64,000 nucleotides of DNA from an uncultured Prevotellaceae bacterium. GTDB taxonomy: Bacteria; Bacteroidota; Bacteroidia; Bacteroidales; Bacteroidaceae. The DNA is taken from positions 1 to 64,000 of the forward strand of contig CAMJQA010000008.1 in assembly GCA_946407895.1 (NCBI GenBank), written 5' to 3'. Both the position numbers and the translations under genes were made by a program. Every line of letters starts with the position of its first letter. Position 1 is the stretch's first letter. Under the pieces are notes generated by a model, which had not been told where the DNA came from, did not search any database, and was given only the letters and a program-made list of their open reading frames with translations. Shown here in pieces: positions 1-8,572 of this stretch.

Positions 1-2
1 GA

Positions 3-1529
3 TGGATTGAGATAATGGATACCACGCTGCGCGACGGCGAGCAGACGAGCGGAGTGAGCTTCATGCCTCATGAGAAGCTGGTCATTGCGCGCGCCCTGTT
101 GCAGCACGTCAATGTAGATCGCATTGAGGTGGCCAGTGCCCGCGTCTCCGACGGAGAGCTGGAGGCCGTGAAGAGCATCACCCGATGGGCCCGCCAGGCC
201 GGACGTCTGGACAGTGTCGAGGTCCTGGGCTTCGTGGACGGCACGGCCAGCGTGGATTGGATTCTGGAGGCCGGGGGCTGCAGGCTCAACCTGCTCTGCA
301 AGGGAAGCCTGAAGCATTGCACTGGCCAGCTTAAGAAGTCGCCCCATGAACACATCGCCGACATTCGCCGCGTGGTGGACTATGCGCGGGAGAGGGGAGT
401 AGGCGTAAACCTCTACCTCGAGGACTGGAGCCGCGGCATGAAGGACAGTCCCGAGTATCTTTTCCAGATGGTAGATGCCCTGCAGGACGCAGGCATAGAC
501 CGCTTCATGCTGCCCGACACGCTGGGCATCCTCAACCCCCTGGACCTTATCAGCTACATGCGGCGCATGCGGAAACGCTATCCCCAGCTCCGCTTCGACT
601 TCCATGCCCATAACGACTACGACCTGGCCATCAGCAATGTGCTGGCTGCCGTACTGGGCGGTTGCCAGGGCATACACACAAGCGTGAACGGACTGGGCGA
701 GCGGGCAGGTAATGCTCCGCTGGCCAGCGTGCAGGCCATACTGAAGGACCAGTTCGAGGCCTGCACCCACATCGATGAGAGCCGCCTGAACGAGGTGTCG
801 CGTCTGGTGGAGAGCTACAGCGGTATAGCCATTCCGCCCAACCAGCCCATCACGGGCGACAGCGTCTTCACCCAGGTGGCCGGCGTGCATGCCGACGGCG
901 ACAACAAGGCCGGGCTCTACCAGAACGACCTGTTGCCCGAGCGCTTCGGCCGCAAGCGGGAATATGCCCTGGGCAAGAACAGCGGCAAGGCAAATATCCT
1001 GCGCAACCTGGAGGAACTGGGACTGGAGCTGACGCCCGAGCAGACTCGCCGCGTGACGGAGCGCATCATCGAGCTGGGCGACAAGAAGGAACTGGTCACC
1101 CAGGAGGACCTGCCCTTCATCGTAAGCGACGTATTGAAGCATGCTGCCCCCGAGGAGCACGTCCGCCTGCTCTCCTATGTGGTCACCACAGCCTACGGCC
1201 TGAAGCCAATGGCCAGCATACGCCTGCAGATTGACGAGCAGACCTACGACGAGAGTGCGCACGGCGACGGCCAGTTTGATGCCTTCGTCCGCGCCATCCG
1301 ACATATCTATCGCGAGAGGCTGGGCCGCCAGTTCCCCTGGCTTACCAACTACTCGGTAACGATTCCCCCCGGCGGGCGCACCGATGCCTTCGTGCAGACC
1401 GTGATTACCTGGAACTGGGAGAACCGCACCATCCGTACTCGCGGCCTGGATGCCGACCAGACGGAAGCAGCCATCAAGGCTACCATTAAGATGTTGAACA
1501 TAATTGAAAATGATTATAAAAAGGTATGA
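3..1529 (+). CDS. LeuA-family acyltransferase (2-isopropylmalate synthase-like), 5' end outside window
   Basis: This is a HMGL-like/DRE-TIM metallolyase enzyme that condenses acetyl-CoA with a 2-oxo acid, probably in leucine or related branched-chain synthesis. The TLRDGEQ motif near the start and the metal-binding HAHND motif (His197 and His199 counted from the ATG at 15) are visible, followed by a C-terminal LeuA regulatory (allosteric) domain from about residue 370. The frame stays open upstream of the ATG at 15 (it reads W-I-E-I before M-D-T-T-L), and family members usually carry several residues there, so the real start is probably left of the window. It overlaps leuB by the four bases ATGA. 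Bacteroidales often carry a second LeuA homologue beside leuB, so it may not be the main isopropylmalate synthase; citramalate synthase activity is an alternative. Confidence 0.85.
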   Translation, partial: WIEIMDTTLRDGEQTSGVSFMPHEKLVIARALLQHVNVDRIEVASARVSDGELEAVKSITRWARQAGRLDSVEVLGFVDGTASVDWILEAGGCRLNLLCKGSLKHCTGQLKKSPHEHIADIRRVVDYARERGVGVNLYLEDWSRGMKDSPEYLFQMVDALQDAGIDRFMLPDTLGILNPLDLISYMRRMRKRYPQLRFDFHAHNDYDLAISNVLAAVLGGCQGIHTSVNGLGERAGNAPLASVQAILKDQFEACTHIDESRLNEVSRLVESYSGIAIPPNQPITGDSVFTQVAGVHADGDNKAGLYQNDLLPERFGRKREYALGKNSGKANILRNLEELGLELTPEQTRRVTERIIELGDKKELVTQEDLPFIVSDVLKHAAPEEHVRLLSYVVTTAYGLKPMASIRLQIDEQTYDESAHGDGQFDAFVRAIRHIYRERLGRQFPWLTNYSVTIPPGGRTDAFVQTVITWNWENRTIRTRGLDADQTEAAIKATIKMLNIIENDYKKV

Positions 1530-2587
1530 AACTGAAGATTGCAGTATTGGCCGGTGACGGAATCGGACCAGAGATTATGGAGCAGGGCGTGGCTGTCCTG
1601 TCGGCCGTAGCCGAGAAGTTCGGTCACGAAGTGAGTTACAAGGAAGCACTTTGCGGTGCACATGCCATCGACGAGGTGGGCGACCCCTTCCCCGAGGAGA
1701 CGTACCAGGCCTGTAAGGAGGCCGATGCCGTGCTCTTTGCCAGCGTGGGCGACCCCAAGTTCGACAACGACCCCACGGCCAAGGTACGCCCCGAGCAGGG
1801 CCTGCTGGCCATGCGCAAGCGGCTGGGCCTCTATGCCAACATCCGCCCGGTGGAGACGTTCGACTGCCTCATCCACAAGTCTCCGCTGAAGGACGAACTG
1901 GTGCGCGGCGCCGACTTCATCTGCATCCGCGAGCTGACCGGCGGCATGTACTTCGGCCAGAAACAGGAGGGAACCGATGAGGCCTGGGACACCAACTACT
2001 ACAGCCGCCCCGAGGTGGAGCGCATCCTGCGCGTGGCCTACCAGTATGCCCGGCAGCGTCGCCGTCACGTTACCGTCGTTGACAAGGCCAACGTGCTGGC
2101 TTCCAGCCGTCTGTGGCGCAAGGTGGCCCAGGAGGTTATGCTGGAGTATCCCGATGTGCAGACCGACTTCATGTACGTCGATAATGCGGCTATGCGCATG
2201 ATTCAGGACCCCCGTTTCTTCGATGTTATGGTTACGGAGAACACCTTCGGCGACATCCTCACCGACGAAGGCTCGTGCATCACGGGCTCCATGGGCCTGC
2301 TGCCCAGCGCCTCCACGGGCGAGAGCACGCCCGTCTTCGAACCTATCCACGGCAGCTGGCCGCAGGGCAAGGGCCTCAATATCGCCAATCCGCTGGCTCA
2401 GATACTCAGCGTGGCCATGCTCTTCGAATACTTTGGCCTGCAGGCCGAGGGCCGTCTCATCCGCGATGCAGTAAGTGCCTCCCTGGCCGCCAATGTGCGC
2501 ACGCCTGAGATTCAGGTAGAGGGTGCCCCCCGCTATGGCACCCGCGAGGTTGGACAATGGATTGTTGATTACATCCGCAAGGCTTGA
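1526..2587 (+). CDS. leuB: 3-isopropylmalate dehydrogenase
   Basis: LeuB oxidises and decarboxylates 3-isopropylmalate to 2-oxoisocaproate with NAD in the cytoplasm, the third step of leucine synthesis. The 353-residue length is normal. Family landmarks are GDGIGPE near the N-terminus, [10 protein letters not shown], the DKANVL stretch, the metal-site region GDILTDEGS and [10 protein letters not shown] towards the C-terminus. The ATG overlaps the stop of the upstream LeuA-family gene (ATGA), so the two are translationally coupled in a leu operon whose earlier genes lie left of the window. Confidence 0.96.
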   Translation: MKLKIAVLAGDGIGPEIMEQGVAVLSAVAEKFGHEVSYKEALCGAHAIDEVGDPFPEETYQACKEADAVLFASVGDPKFDNDPTAKVRPEQGLLAMRKRLGLYANIRPVETFDCLIHKSPLKDELVRGADFICIRELTGGMYFGQKQEGTDEAWDTNYYSRPEVERILRVAYQYARQRRRHVTVVDKANVLASSRLWRKVAQEVMLEYPDVQTDFMYVDNAAMRMIQDPRFFDVMVTENTFGDILTDEGSCITGSMGLLPSASTGESTPVFEPIHGSWPQGKGLNIANPLAQILSVAMLFEYFGLQAEGRLIRDAVSASLAANVRTPEIQVEGAPRYGTREVGQWIVDYIRKA

Positions 2588-2622
2588 AAGAGTTCGACAT
2601 TTCAAGGGTTCTTGCGTCCCTT

Positions 2623-2650
2623 CGGCGGCAAGCGTCTTGTTTGCCCGCCG
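2623..2650 (+). terminator. Possible hairpin after leuB
   Basis: An imperfect inverted repeat (CGGCGGCAA, 9-nt loop, TTGCCCGCCG) lies 36 nt after the leuB stop. There is no T-run behind it, so it could be a terminator or just a GC-rich palindrome. Confidence 0.3.
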
Positions 2651-2683
2651 GGCGCATGAGGCCCGAGTAAGAGAAAACCTTAC

Positions 2684-3832
2684 ATGAAGAAACACATACT
2701 TCTTTTGCTGCTGTTGCAGCTTGCAATTGTCTGCCGTGCTGACCGCGATACCACGCCCGGCTGGCTCACCGGCCTGCTCAACCAGGGGCTTGAGCGTGTA
2801 GCGGGCCACAACGGGGAGGACTCCGCCGCCGACAGCCTGCGCTATGCCCGTAACGAGACGCGCTTTGCCAGCGTGCCCCGCTTTGGCGGCTACCTTGTTG
2901 GGCAGTACCAGTACTTCAGCCAGTCGGGGGCCAGTGGCGGACCCGGCTTCTCGGCCCGCTATATCCGCACCTATGTATCGGGTACGTTGCTGCGCGACTT
3001 TTCCTACTACGTACAGATGGAGCTCAAGGGGAAGCCCGGCCTGCGCGACTATACCATCAGTTGGCAGCGGTGGCCCGAGTTGCGCGTCACCCTTGGGCAG
3101 ACCGACCGCTTCTTTACCTTCGAGAGTCCTATGAGCTTGTGGAAGGTGGGCGGATGGGACTACAGCCAGATGGTAAACAACCTGAACGGGGCGGGCGACT
3201 ACTGCGGCGAGCCCAATCAAAATGCGCGCGACCAGGGACTCATCCTGCAGGGCGACGTGCTGCCCCTGGGACCAAAGCGCCTGCGCCGCCTGCGCTATAC
3301 CGCGGCCATATACAACGGTAACGGCATCAACCAGGGCGACAATAACCGCCGCAAGGACCTGGTGGGCAACCTGCAGGTACAGCTTGCCCAGGACCTCTGG
3401 CTGGGTGTCTTCGGTTGGAAGGGCACTTATACCGCCGACGGCATTACCGTGGGCCGCAACCGGTGGAGCGCAGGCCTCAACTACGAGCATGAGGGCTGGA
3501 CGGCCCGAGCCGAGTATGCCCACAATACGGGCCATCGCATACAGGACTACCAGAGCGCCACCGGCCTGTGGACGGGCACCGGACGGGCCGATGCCTGGGT
3601 CGTTACGGCGGGCGTCCCCCTGACGGCCTGGCTCAAGGGCTACCTCATCTATGATGCTTATCGCTCGCAGGCCACCTTCTCCACCATGCGGGCCACCTAT
3701 AATGCGGCACTCAGCATTCAGCTCCACCGCAACCTGCTCTTCAAACTACACTATGCCTTCATCGACGACCGTCCCTCGCCGTCCGACCGCTACTACAGCG
3801 AACTGGCTGCGCAGGCCTACATCAGGTTCTGA
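2684..3832 (+). CDS. Phosphate-selective porin O/P-like outer-membrane protein
   Basis: The protein (382 residues) begins with a signal peptide (MKKHILLLLLLQLAIVCRA) and continues as alternating aromatic/polar strands of a beta-barrel, for example YLVGQYQYF, FSYYVQMELKG and YLIYDAYRSQ, ending in a terminal Phe as most outer-membrane barrels do. The pattern fits the porin O/P family found widely in Bacteroidetes. The substrate cannot be read from sequence; no pho-type gene adjoins it. It follows leuB by about 100 nt on the same strand, but the function is unrelated and a hairpin may separate them. It could also be a more general small-anion or nutrient porin. Confidence 0.8.
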   Translation: MKKHILLLLLLQLAIVCRADRDTTPGWLTGLLNQGLERVAGHNGEDSAADSLRYARNETRFASVPRFGGYLVGQYQYFSQSGASGGPGFSARYIRTYVSGTLLRDFSYYVQMELKGKPGLRDYTISWQRWPELRVTLGQTDRFFTFESPMSLWKVGGWDYSQMVNNLNGAGDYCGEPNQNARDQGLILQGDVLPLGPKRLRRLRYTAAIYNGNGINQGDNNRRKDLVGNLQVQLAQDLWLGVFGWKGTYTADGITVGRNRWSAGLNYEHEGWTARAEYAHNTGHRIQDYQSATGLWTGTGRADAWVVTAGVPLTAWLKGYLIYDAYRSQATFSTMRATYNAALSIQLHRNLLFKLHYAFIDDRPSPSDRYYSELAAQAYIRF

Positions 3833-3970
3833 GGGAAGGGTGGAGAATTGCGCCCGGCTCCCTGCTTACCCCGCCCCGGCCTGCGGCCACCCCGCCCCTC
3901 ATAAGGGTGGGGAGTTGGGCTGACGCCCTTGGGAACTTTGAACTTCGAACTATAAACTTTAAACCTTTGT

Positions 3971-4465
3971 ATGGAATTTCGTGAAATGAGGCGCAAGCGC
4001 CAGCAGCTCTCCCCCGAGGAAAGCATCGACATACTGCGTGGGGCCACGTCGGGCACCCTGGCCCTGCTGGGCGACGGCGGCTATCCCTATGCCGTTCCCC
4101 TGAGCTACGTGTGGGCCGAGGGGCGGCTTTATTTCCACAGCGCCCTCTCGGGGCATAAGGTGGATGCCGCGAGGGCCTGCGACAAGGCCAGTTTCTGCGT
4201 CATCCAGCAAGACCGGGTCCAGCCCAAGGACTACACCACACACTACCGCAGCGTGATAGCCTTCGGGCGCATCCGTATCGTAGAGGACGAGGCAGAGCGC
4301 CTGGCGGCCGCCCGGCTGCTGGGCAACCGATACAATCCCGGCGACGAGGAGGGGCTGCAGCGCGAACTGGAGAAAGGCCTGGCCCGCATGCTCGTACTGC
4401 GCTTCGACATAGAGCACCTTTCGGGCAAGGAGGCCATAGAGCTCGTGGCTCACGGCCGGCGGTAA
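3971..4465 (+). CDS. NimA-like/pyridoxamine 5'-phosphate oxidase-fold flavoprotein
   Basis: A 164-residue cytoplasmic protein of the split-barrel FMN-binding fold, in the branch annotated as nitroimidazole-resistance-like. Supporting stretches are SGTLALLGDGGYPYAVPLSY at the first strands, YFHSALSGHKVDA in the middle and SFCVIQQD. Length is typical. Nim proteins reduce 5-nitroimidazoles to amines, but most chromosomal homologues have no proven substrate, so resistance should not be assumed. The start at 3971 follows a short GAAC/TTTAAAC-rich spacer (3934-3965) that recurs elsewhere in the window. Confidence 0.8.
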   Translation: MEFREMRRKRQQLSPEESIDILRGATSGTLALLGDGGYPYAVPLSYVWAEGRLYFHSALSGHKVDAARACDKASFCVIQQDRVQPKDYTTHYRSVIAFGRIRIVEDEAERLAAARLLGNRYNPGDEEGLQRELEKGLARMLVLRFDIEHLSGKEAIELVAHGRR

Positions 4466-4511
4466 GGCCTCCCTCTGCCTGGCGGCCTTCCGACCCCCGG
4501 CAGGCCGCCCC

Positions 4512-4578
4512 AAAAACAACGCCGTTGTTTTGCCGTTTCTACACCGATGTTTTGGCGAAACAACGGCGTTGTTTTTGC
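4512..4578. repeat. Palindromic dispersed element, copy 1
   Basis: About 67 bp bounded by two palindromes built on AAACAACGCCGTTGTTT, one at each end, with CCGATGTTTTGGC between them. A second copy, in the opposite orientation and close to identical, lies at 19076-19144. Each end can fold into a stem flanked by A and T runs, so it could work as a bidirectional terminator. Confidence 0.8.
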
Positions 4579-4644
4579 TTTCCTACGCCGTGGCCGCTTT
4601 TTATGCCTTCCTTCTCCGGATGAAATAAATACTTCATAAAAGGC

Positions 4645-4675
4645 TTTGCCGTTTCGTGGAAAAGGTGTAACTTTG
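4645..4675 (+). promoter_or_regulatory. Bacteroidetes-type promoter for the thioredoxin-like gene
   Basis: TTTG at 4645-4648, 19 nt, then TAACTTTG at 4668-4675, matching the -33/-7 consensus of Bacteroidetes primary sigma factor. The ATG is 40 nt further on. Confidence 0.75.
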
Positions 4676-4715
4676 CTCCCGAAAGCTTGAAATAACTATA
4701 AAAAGAGAGTGAAAT

Positions 4716-6683
4716 ATGCACAGGATCATCATCATCATCCTGCTCTCCCTTGTTGCCCTGACGGGGAAGGCACAAGTGAAGTCGGGGCTCGACCTCTGCC
4801 TGAGGGACGAGGCAACGGGCGAATGGCTTATAGGGCTGTTTGACGACTACGCCATCTACGGCTGCGACTATTGGGAATATGCCGAGGCTGGGAAGGGGCG
4901 CTTGGTGCTGACTAAGGACGGGCAGCGCATGGAAGTGAGGCTGAAAAAGAATGCCGTAACCATCGACGGCAGGAAGTACAAGACGTCCGTGCTGGCCTCG
5001 AAGGCCCTGCCCGATTACCCCACCAGGGACGAGGCAGCATGGCCCGGCGGCATACATGCCGTGGAGGACAGCCTCACCCTGCGTGTCTGTGTCCGCACAA
5101 GGAAGGACGATGTTGAGTTAGGCGTCTTTATTCAACGGCTCATTGACGAGAAGTTCGTCCGCGAATTTGCGAAGCCCGATGGCCGGGGCCGCCTTGAGGT
5201 GAAGATGCCCGTGAGCGGCCCGACCCTGTTGATGATGCGTAATGAGTTCGAGCATCCGCTGGAACACTCCTATTTCTGGAAGCTGGCTGTGGAGAACGGA
5301 GATACGCTGTTGCTTTACATCGACGACGTAAACGACCGCTCTTATGTGATGGGAGGCAAGTATGCCCGGTTCAACAACGAACTTTTAGGCGGCGACTTCC
5401 ACCCCCGCTTCGTGCAGACCGGCGAATTGACCATCGACAGCACGATAACCGAGCAGCGCCGATATATGGCTGAGTGCCAGACGAGGCTGGACTCGCTTGA
5501 TGCCGCCCGTCCGAACCTTTCACGCCGCTTCCGGTCTTATTACAAGGATGATATACGGAATCAGTTTGCCTATCCTATGCTACTCAAGTGCATTTGGCCC
5601 TCTGCAGGTGAGAGCCAGAGGGATGTGCTCGGCAAGGCCGAGGCCGAGCTGAATCCGATGCAATGGACCAAATCGGAAGTTCCCCTGATGTGTCGAGACG
5701 AATTTATATTTAATGCCGGCTATTATATCATGGCTCAGGTGGATGCGAAAATCCCTAAGCTAAAGGACCCGTCCGATTTTATATACCAGCTACACCAGGA
5801 TGGCAAGGTGCAGCTGACGGAGGAAGAATTGCAGAAGGTTAGGAACTTTCAGAATTTGCGCGGCAAGAAGAGCGGCGACGACGTATTGAACAAAGCGTTC
5901 CAATCCGACATCATCCCCATCCTGGGCAAGCCCCTCATTACGCAATATTGGGAATGGGAACGGAGCGAGAAGAGCACGCCTATAATGATGGACGTCATTA
6001 ATTCGCTCGACATGGACGAGGCATCACGGGAGGTTCTCAAGGCACAATACTTCATGAAAGCCATCGACGGCAAGAGTCATGTGGCCTCGCCGCGTGTAAT
6101 GGAGCTGGCGCATCGGGAGGTTCGGCATCCCATTCTCATCCGGGCCATAGATGACGCCAACCAGCGCATTGCCGACTTCCTGGCCGAAAACCAGCGCCGG
6201 AAGGCGGAGACGGCCCCAAAAGCAGGCTCAATTGCCTCGCTACGCGTATCGGAGGAGGAGCTGAAGGACATCGCAGACGGCAAAGCCCTCTTTGACCGCA
6301 TCGTGGCACCATTCCGCGGATACGTCGTTTATGTGGACGTCTGGGGCACGTGGTGCGGTCCATGCCGTGGCGAAATGGAGCATGTTCCCGACCTGAAGAA
6401 ACAGCTTGAGGGCAAGCCCGTAGTCTATCTCTATTTCTGCAACAAAAGCCCCGATGAGGCTTGGCGCACCTTCATCAGCCAGAAGCATCTTGATACCGAC
6501 AACGCCATACACTATAATCTGCCCGATGCACAGGAAAGTGCCATAGAGAGTTATCTGGAGGTCAACGGCTTTCCCACCTATCGGCTTGTGGATACTGCGG
6601 GCCGCCTCGTGCCGGGCGGCGCACCCCGACCCAGCAACATCAGCGGCGCGGTCTCGGCTGTTGAGCAGTTGCTGAATCCCTGA
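4716..6683 (+). CDS. Secreted TlpA-like thioredoxin-fold protein
   Basis: A 655-residue protein with an N-terminal signal peptide (about residues 1-20, ending GKAQ). The C-terminal 130 residues are a TlpA/thioredoxin domain with the redox motif WCGPC inside VDVWGTWCGPCRGEMEHVP, and GFPTYRLVD supplying the cis-proline region. The N-terminal 500 residues are a long domain of the type seen on Bacteroidetes periplasmic TlpA proteins; I do not recognise a catalytic motif in it. It probably reduces or exchanges disulfides in the periplasm. It stands alone between a dispersed palindromic element and a minus-strand run, with its own promoter at 4645-4675. Confidence 0.85.
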   Translation: MHRIIIIILLSLVALTGKAQVKSGLDLCLRDEATGEWLIGLFDDYAIYGCDYWEYAEAGKGRLVLTKDGQRMEVRLKKNAVTIDGRKYKTSVLASKALPDYPTRDEAAWPGGIHAVEDSLTLRVCVRTRKDDVELGVFIQRLIDEKFVREFAKPDGRGRLEVKMPVSGPTLLMMRNEFEHPLEHSYFWKLAVENGDTLLLYIDDVNDRSYVMGGKYARFNNELLGGDFHPRFVQTGELTIDSTITEQRRYMAECQTRLDSLDAARPNLSRRFRSYYKDDIRNQFAYPMLLKCIWPSAGESQRDVLGKAEAELNPMQWTKSEVPLMCRDEFIFNAGYYIMAQVDAKIPKLKDPSDFIYQLHQDGKVQLTEEELQKVRNFQNLRGKKSGDDVLNKAFQSDIIPILGKPLITQYWEWERSEKSTPIMMDVINSLDMDEASREVLKAQYFMKAIDGKSHVASPRVMELAHREVRHPILIRAIDDANQRIADFLAENQRRKAETAPKAGSIASLRVSEEELKDIADGKALFDRIVAPFRGYVVYVDVWGTWCGPCRGEMEHVPDLKKQLEGKPVVYLYFCNKSPDEAWRTFISQKHLDTDNAIHYNLPDAQESAIESYLEVNGFPTYRLVDTAGRLVPGGAPRPSNISGAVSAVEQLLNP

Positions 6684-6746
6684 AACGAAAGTCCGGGCCA
6701 GGAAGGAGCGCCTGGCTGACGCCACATTCCCGGCCCGGACGGTAAA

Positions 6747-6938
6747 TCATTCTTTTGCCTTCTCCACCAGGCGCCGGCCCAGTTCGTAGGCGTTCTGCAG
6801 GTCGATGTCGTAGTGAGCCAGGCGATGCTTGCGCTTCTCTTCCTCGCTGAAGAGGTTGAAGTCGTAGCGCGAGTAGTCGTTGAACTGGTAGGTATTGCAT
6901 ACATAGAGCGTCTCGGCATAGCCGTAGATGTCCTGCAT
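6747..6938 (-). CDS. C-terminal fragment, probably the frameshifted end of the next gene
   Basis: A 63-residue frame starting four bases after the stop of the 6943-7923 gene. It is rich in Tyr, Phe and Asn (YGYAETLYVCNTYQFNDYS) and then helical and charged. Read backwards past its ATG, the frame continues sensibly as N-N-Y-P-K-V before it, and removing one base from the C run at 6958-6962 joins it to the larger frame as L-R-G-N-N-Y-P-K. I therefore think it is not an independent gene. No function is recognised. Confidence 0.5.
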   Translation of the reverse strand: MQDIYGYAETLYVCNTYQFNDYSRYDFNLFSEEEKRKHRLAHYDIDLQNAYELGRRLVEKAKE

Positions 6939-6942
6939 TACC

Positions 6943-7923
6943 TTAGGGTAATTGTTGCCCCCTGAGGCTGAGGCCGCGTATCTGTATGGCGCAGTCGAAG
7001 GTGCCGGGCGTTTCCCACCCGAAGTTCATTTCCTCAATCTGCAGGTCCTCGGGGCGGGTATGGGCAAAGAGGCCGCGGCCACGCAGGTGGTCGAGCGCCT
7101 GGCGCAGGCACGTCAGCACATCTACGCGGGCGTGGTGCCACAGTCCGTCGGTAAAGGGGCTGTCCTGCTCCTGCCAGGTCTCGGTGCCCGGTATCTGGTA
7201 GATGTACATGCGCGTTCCTTCGTCCCAGCTGACGATGGGCTCGGAGAACAGGCGGTCGTAGCGCCAGTCGAAGCCGAAGACGCCCAGCCAGAGGGTGGAC
7301 TTGTAGTCCTGGGATTGCGGATTGCGGTTGCGCAGCAGGAAGTAGAAGGGACTTTGTGCGGTATGTATGTCGGGGCTGACCTGCCCCGACATCAGGTTTC
7401 GGCACCATAGCAGCCTTACCTCGAACTGCATCTCCAACTGCGAGAGGCGGCTTAGGCGCAGGCTGTCGAACGTGGTCTCGATGAGCAGGTTGGGCCACTC
7501 CTGGCCCTGCTTCCGGGGAGAGGCATATTCCTCGCCGGCCTGTATGCCCAGGGTTATGACGCCCTCGGCATCGCGTGCGAAGAGTAGGGAGGGCGTCTGG
7601 TAGGTCTGCCCGAAGCGCCCGGGGGTGGGTGTTGCCCCGCGCTGGAGCGGCTGGCGGAAGTTCCATTGGCAGAGGTGCCAGCGGGGCGCGCCCTGCCCGT
7701 CGGCAAGGCGCAGGGTATCCAGCTTCACCCCCCGTGCCTGCTGGGCCCTTGGTGCCAAGAGCTCCACTCCCCTGCTCAGGGTAGGGTCGGCCAGAAACTC
7801 CGTCCAGTCGGAGGTGGGCTGGGCCGCGAGTTGGGAGGCTATACCTATTATATATATATAAGGTCTAAGGTTCAAAAGGTTCAAACGTTCAAGGTTTAAT
7901 GTCTCAGGAATGCTTGCAGCCAC
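6943..7923 (-). CDS. Unknown, probably exported protein with likely 3' frameshift
   Basis: A 326-residue protein of no family I recognise. After a hydrophobic stretch (YIYIIGIASQLAAQ) that looks like a short signal peptide, it has strand-rich, aromatic sequence (WHLCQWNFRQ, STLWLGVFGFDWRYDR), suggesting a beta-sandwich. The only in-frame ATG lies at 7923, inside the tail of the HAD gene and over the GGTTCAA-type repeat, so the first 17 residues are doubtful. The frame stops at TAA 6943-6945 right after a run of five C (6958-6962); the downstream 63-residue frame looks like its natural C-terminus. It could be a sequencing error, a real mutation, or slippage. Confidence 0.55.
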   Translation of the reverse strand: MAASIPETLNLERLNLLNLRPYIYIIGIASQLAAQPTSDWTEFLADPTLSRGVELLAPRAQQARGVKLDTLRLADGQGAPRWHLCQWNFRQPLQRGATPTPGRFGQTYQTPSLLFARDAEGVITLGIQAGEEYASPRKQGQEWPNLLIETTFDSLRLSRLSQLEMQFEVRLLWCRNLMSGQVSPDIHTAQSPFYFLLRNRNPQSQDYKSTLWLGVFGFDWRYDRLFSEPIVSWDEGTRMYIYQIPGTETWQEQDSPFTDGLWHHARVDVLTCLRQALDHLRGRGLFAHTRPEDLQIEEMNFGWETPGTFDCAIQIRGLSLRGQQLP

Positions 7924-8570
7924 GCTTGCAAAGTCTCGAAGTCGAGGTTCAGGTAGTTGTCTATTACGTGATGCGACAGCTTGGCCACAGCCTGGCGCGG
8001 GTTACCGGTGGTCAGCCCAACGGTCATCATGCCCGAGGCCATGCCGGCCCGCAGGCCGTTCAGCGCATCCTCGAAGACGACGGCCTCGGCGGTGGGCACG
8101 CCCAGTCGGGCCGCAGCGCGCAGGTAAGGGTCGGGGTCGGGCTTGGAACGCTCGAAGTCCTCGGCCGTAAGCACGGCATCCATGAGCTGCATGAGTTCCG
8201 GAATGGCCCGCCAGGCATTCTGCATCTTGGACTGGTCGGAGCTGGTTACGACGGCCATCTTTACGCTATGCCGCCTGAGGTCATGCAGGAATTCCATTAC
8301 GCCGGGCACAAGGGGGAAGGTCATGCCCTGCTCCATCCGTACGCGCTGGGTCTCGATGTCGTGCAGGGCTTCGGGGGGAAGGTGCCGGAGGTACTTCTCG
8401 TACATGCTCTGGAGGGTGCCGCCCTTGATGTCGAAGGCAAAGTTCTTGTGCTCGGGTACATAGCGGCGACCCATCTGGGCCCAGAACAGGGTGTACTGTT
8501 CCTCGGTATCGACCAGGGTGCCGTCGAAGTCGAAGAGCACGGCGCTAAGCTTTATTTGTTCAGAGTTCAT
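7896..8570 (-). CDS. HAD-superfamily phosphatase, beta-phosphoglucomutase-like subfamily
   Basis: The 224-residue protein shows all four HAD motifs: nucleophile motif DFDGTLVDT near residue 14, motif II VTSSD, the lysine motif SKPDPDPYL and the acidic motif FEDALNG. The cap lies between motifs I and II, as in the phosphoglucomutase/phosphoglycolate phosphatase branch. It should hydrolyse or transfer phosphate on a small cytoplasmic metabolite; the substrate cannot be told. It follows cca with two bases between stop and start, so the two are co-transcribed. Confidence 0.88.
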   Translation of the reverse strand: MNSEQIKLSAVLFDFDGTLVDTEEQYTLFWAQMGRRYVPEHKNFAFDIKGGTLQSMYEKYLRHLPPEALHDIETQRVRMEQGMTFPLVPGVMEFLHDLRRHSVKMAVVTSSDQSKMQNAWRAIPELMQLMDAVLTAEDFERSKPDPDPYLRAAARLGVPTAEAVVFEDALNGLRAGMASGMMTVGLTTGNPRQAVAKLSHHVIDNYLNLDFETLQAWLQAFLRH

Positions 8571-8572
8571 AG

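Noticed and set aside
1514-3727. 737-residue open frame on the minus strand across leuB and the porin gene
   Set aside because: It is an antisense shadow: the plus strand has clear family proteins there, and the minus frame is a low-information Ala/Gly/Leu/Val-rich sequence typical of GC-rich DNA. Other long antisense frames (for example 32163-34607, 42223-45165, 28662-30689) were dropped for the same reason.
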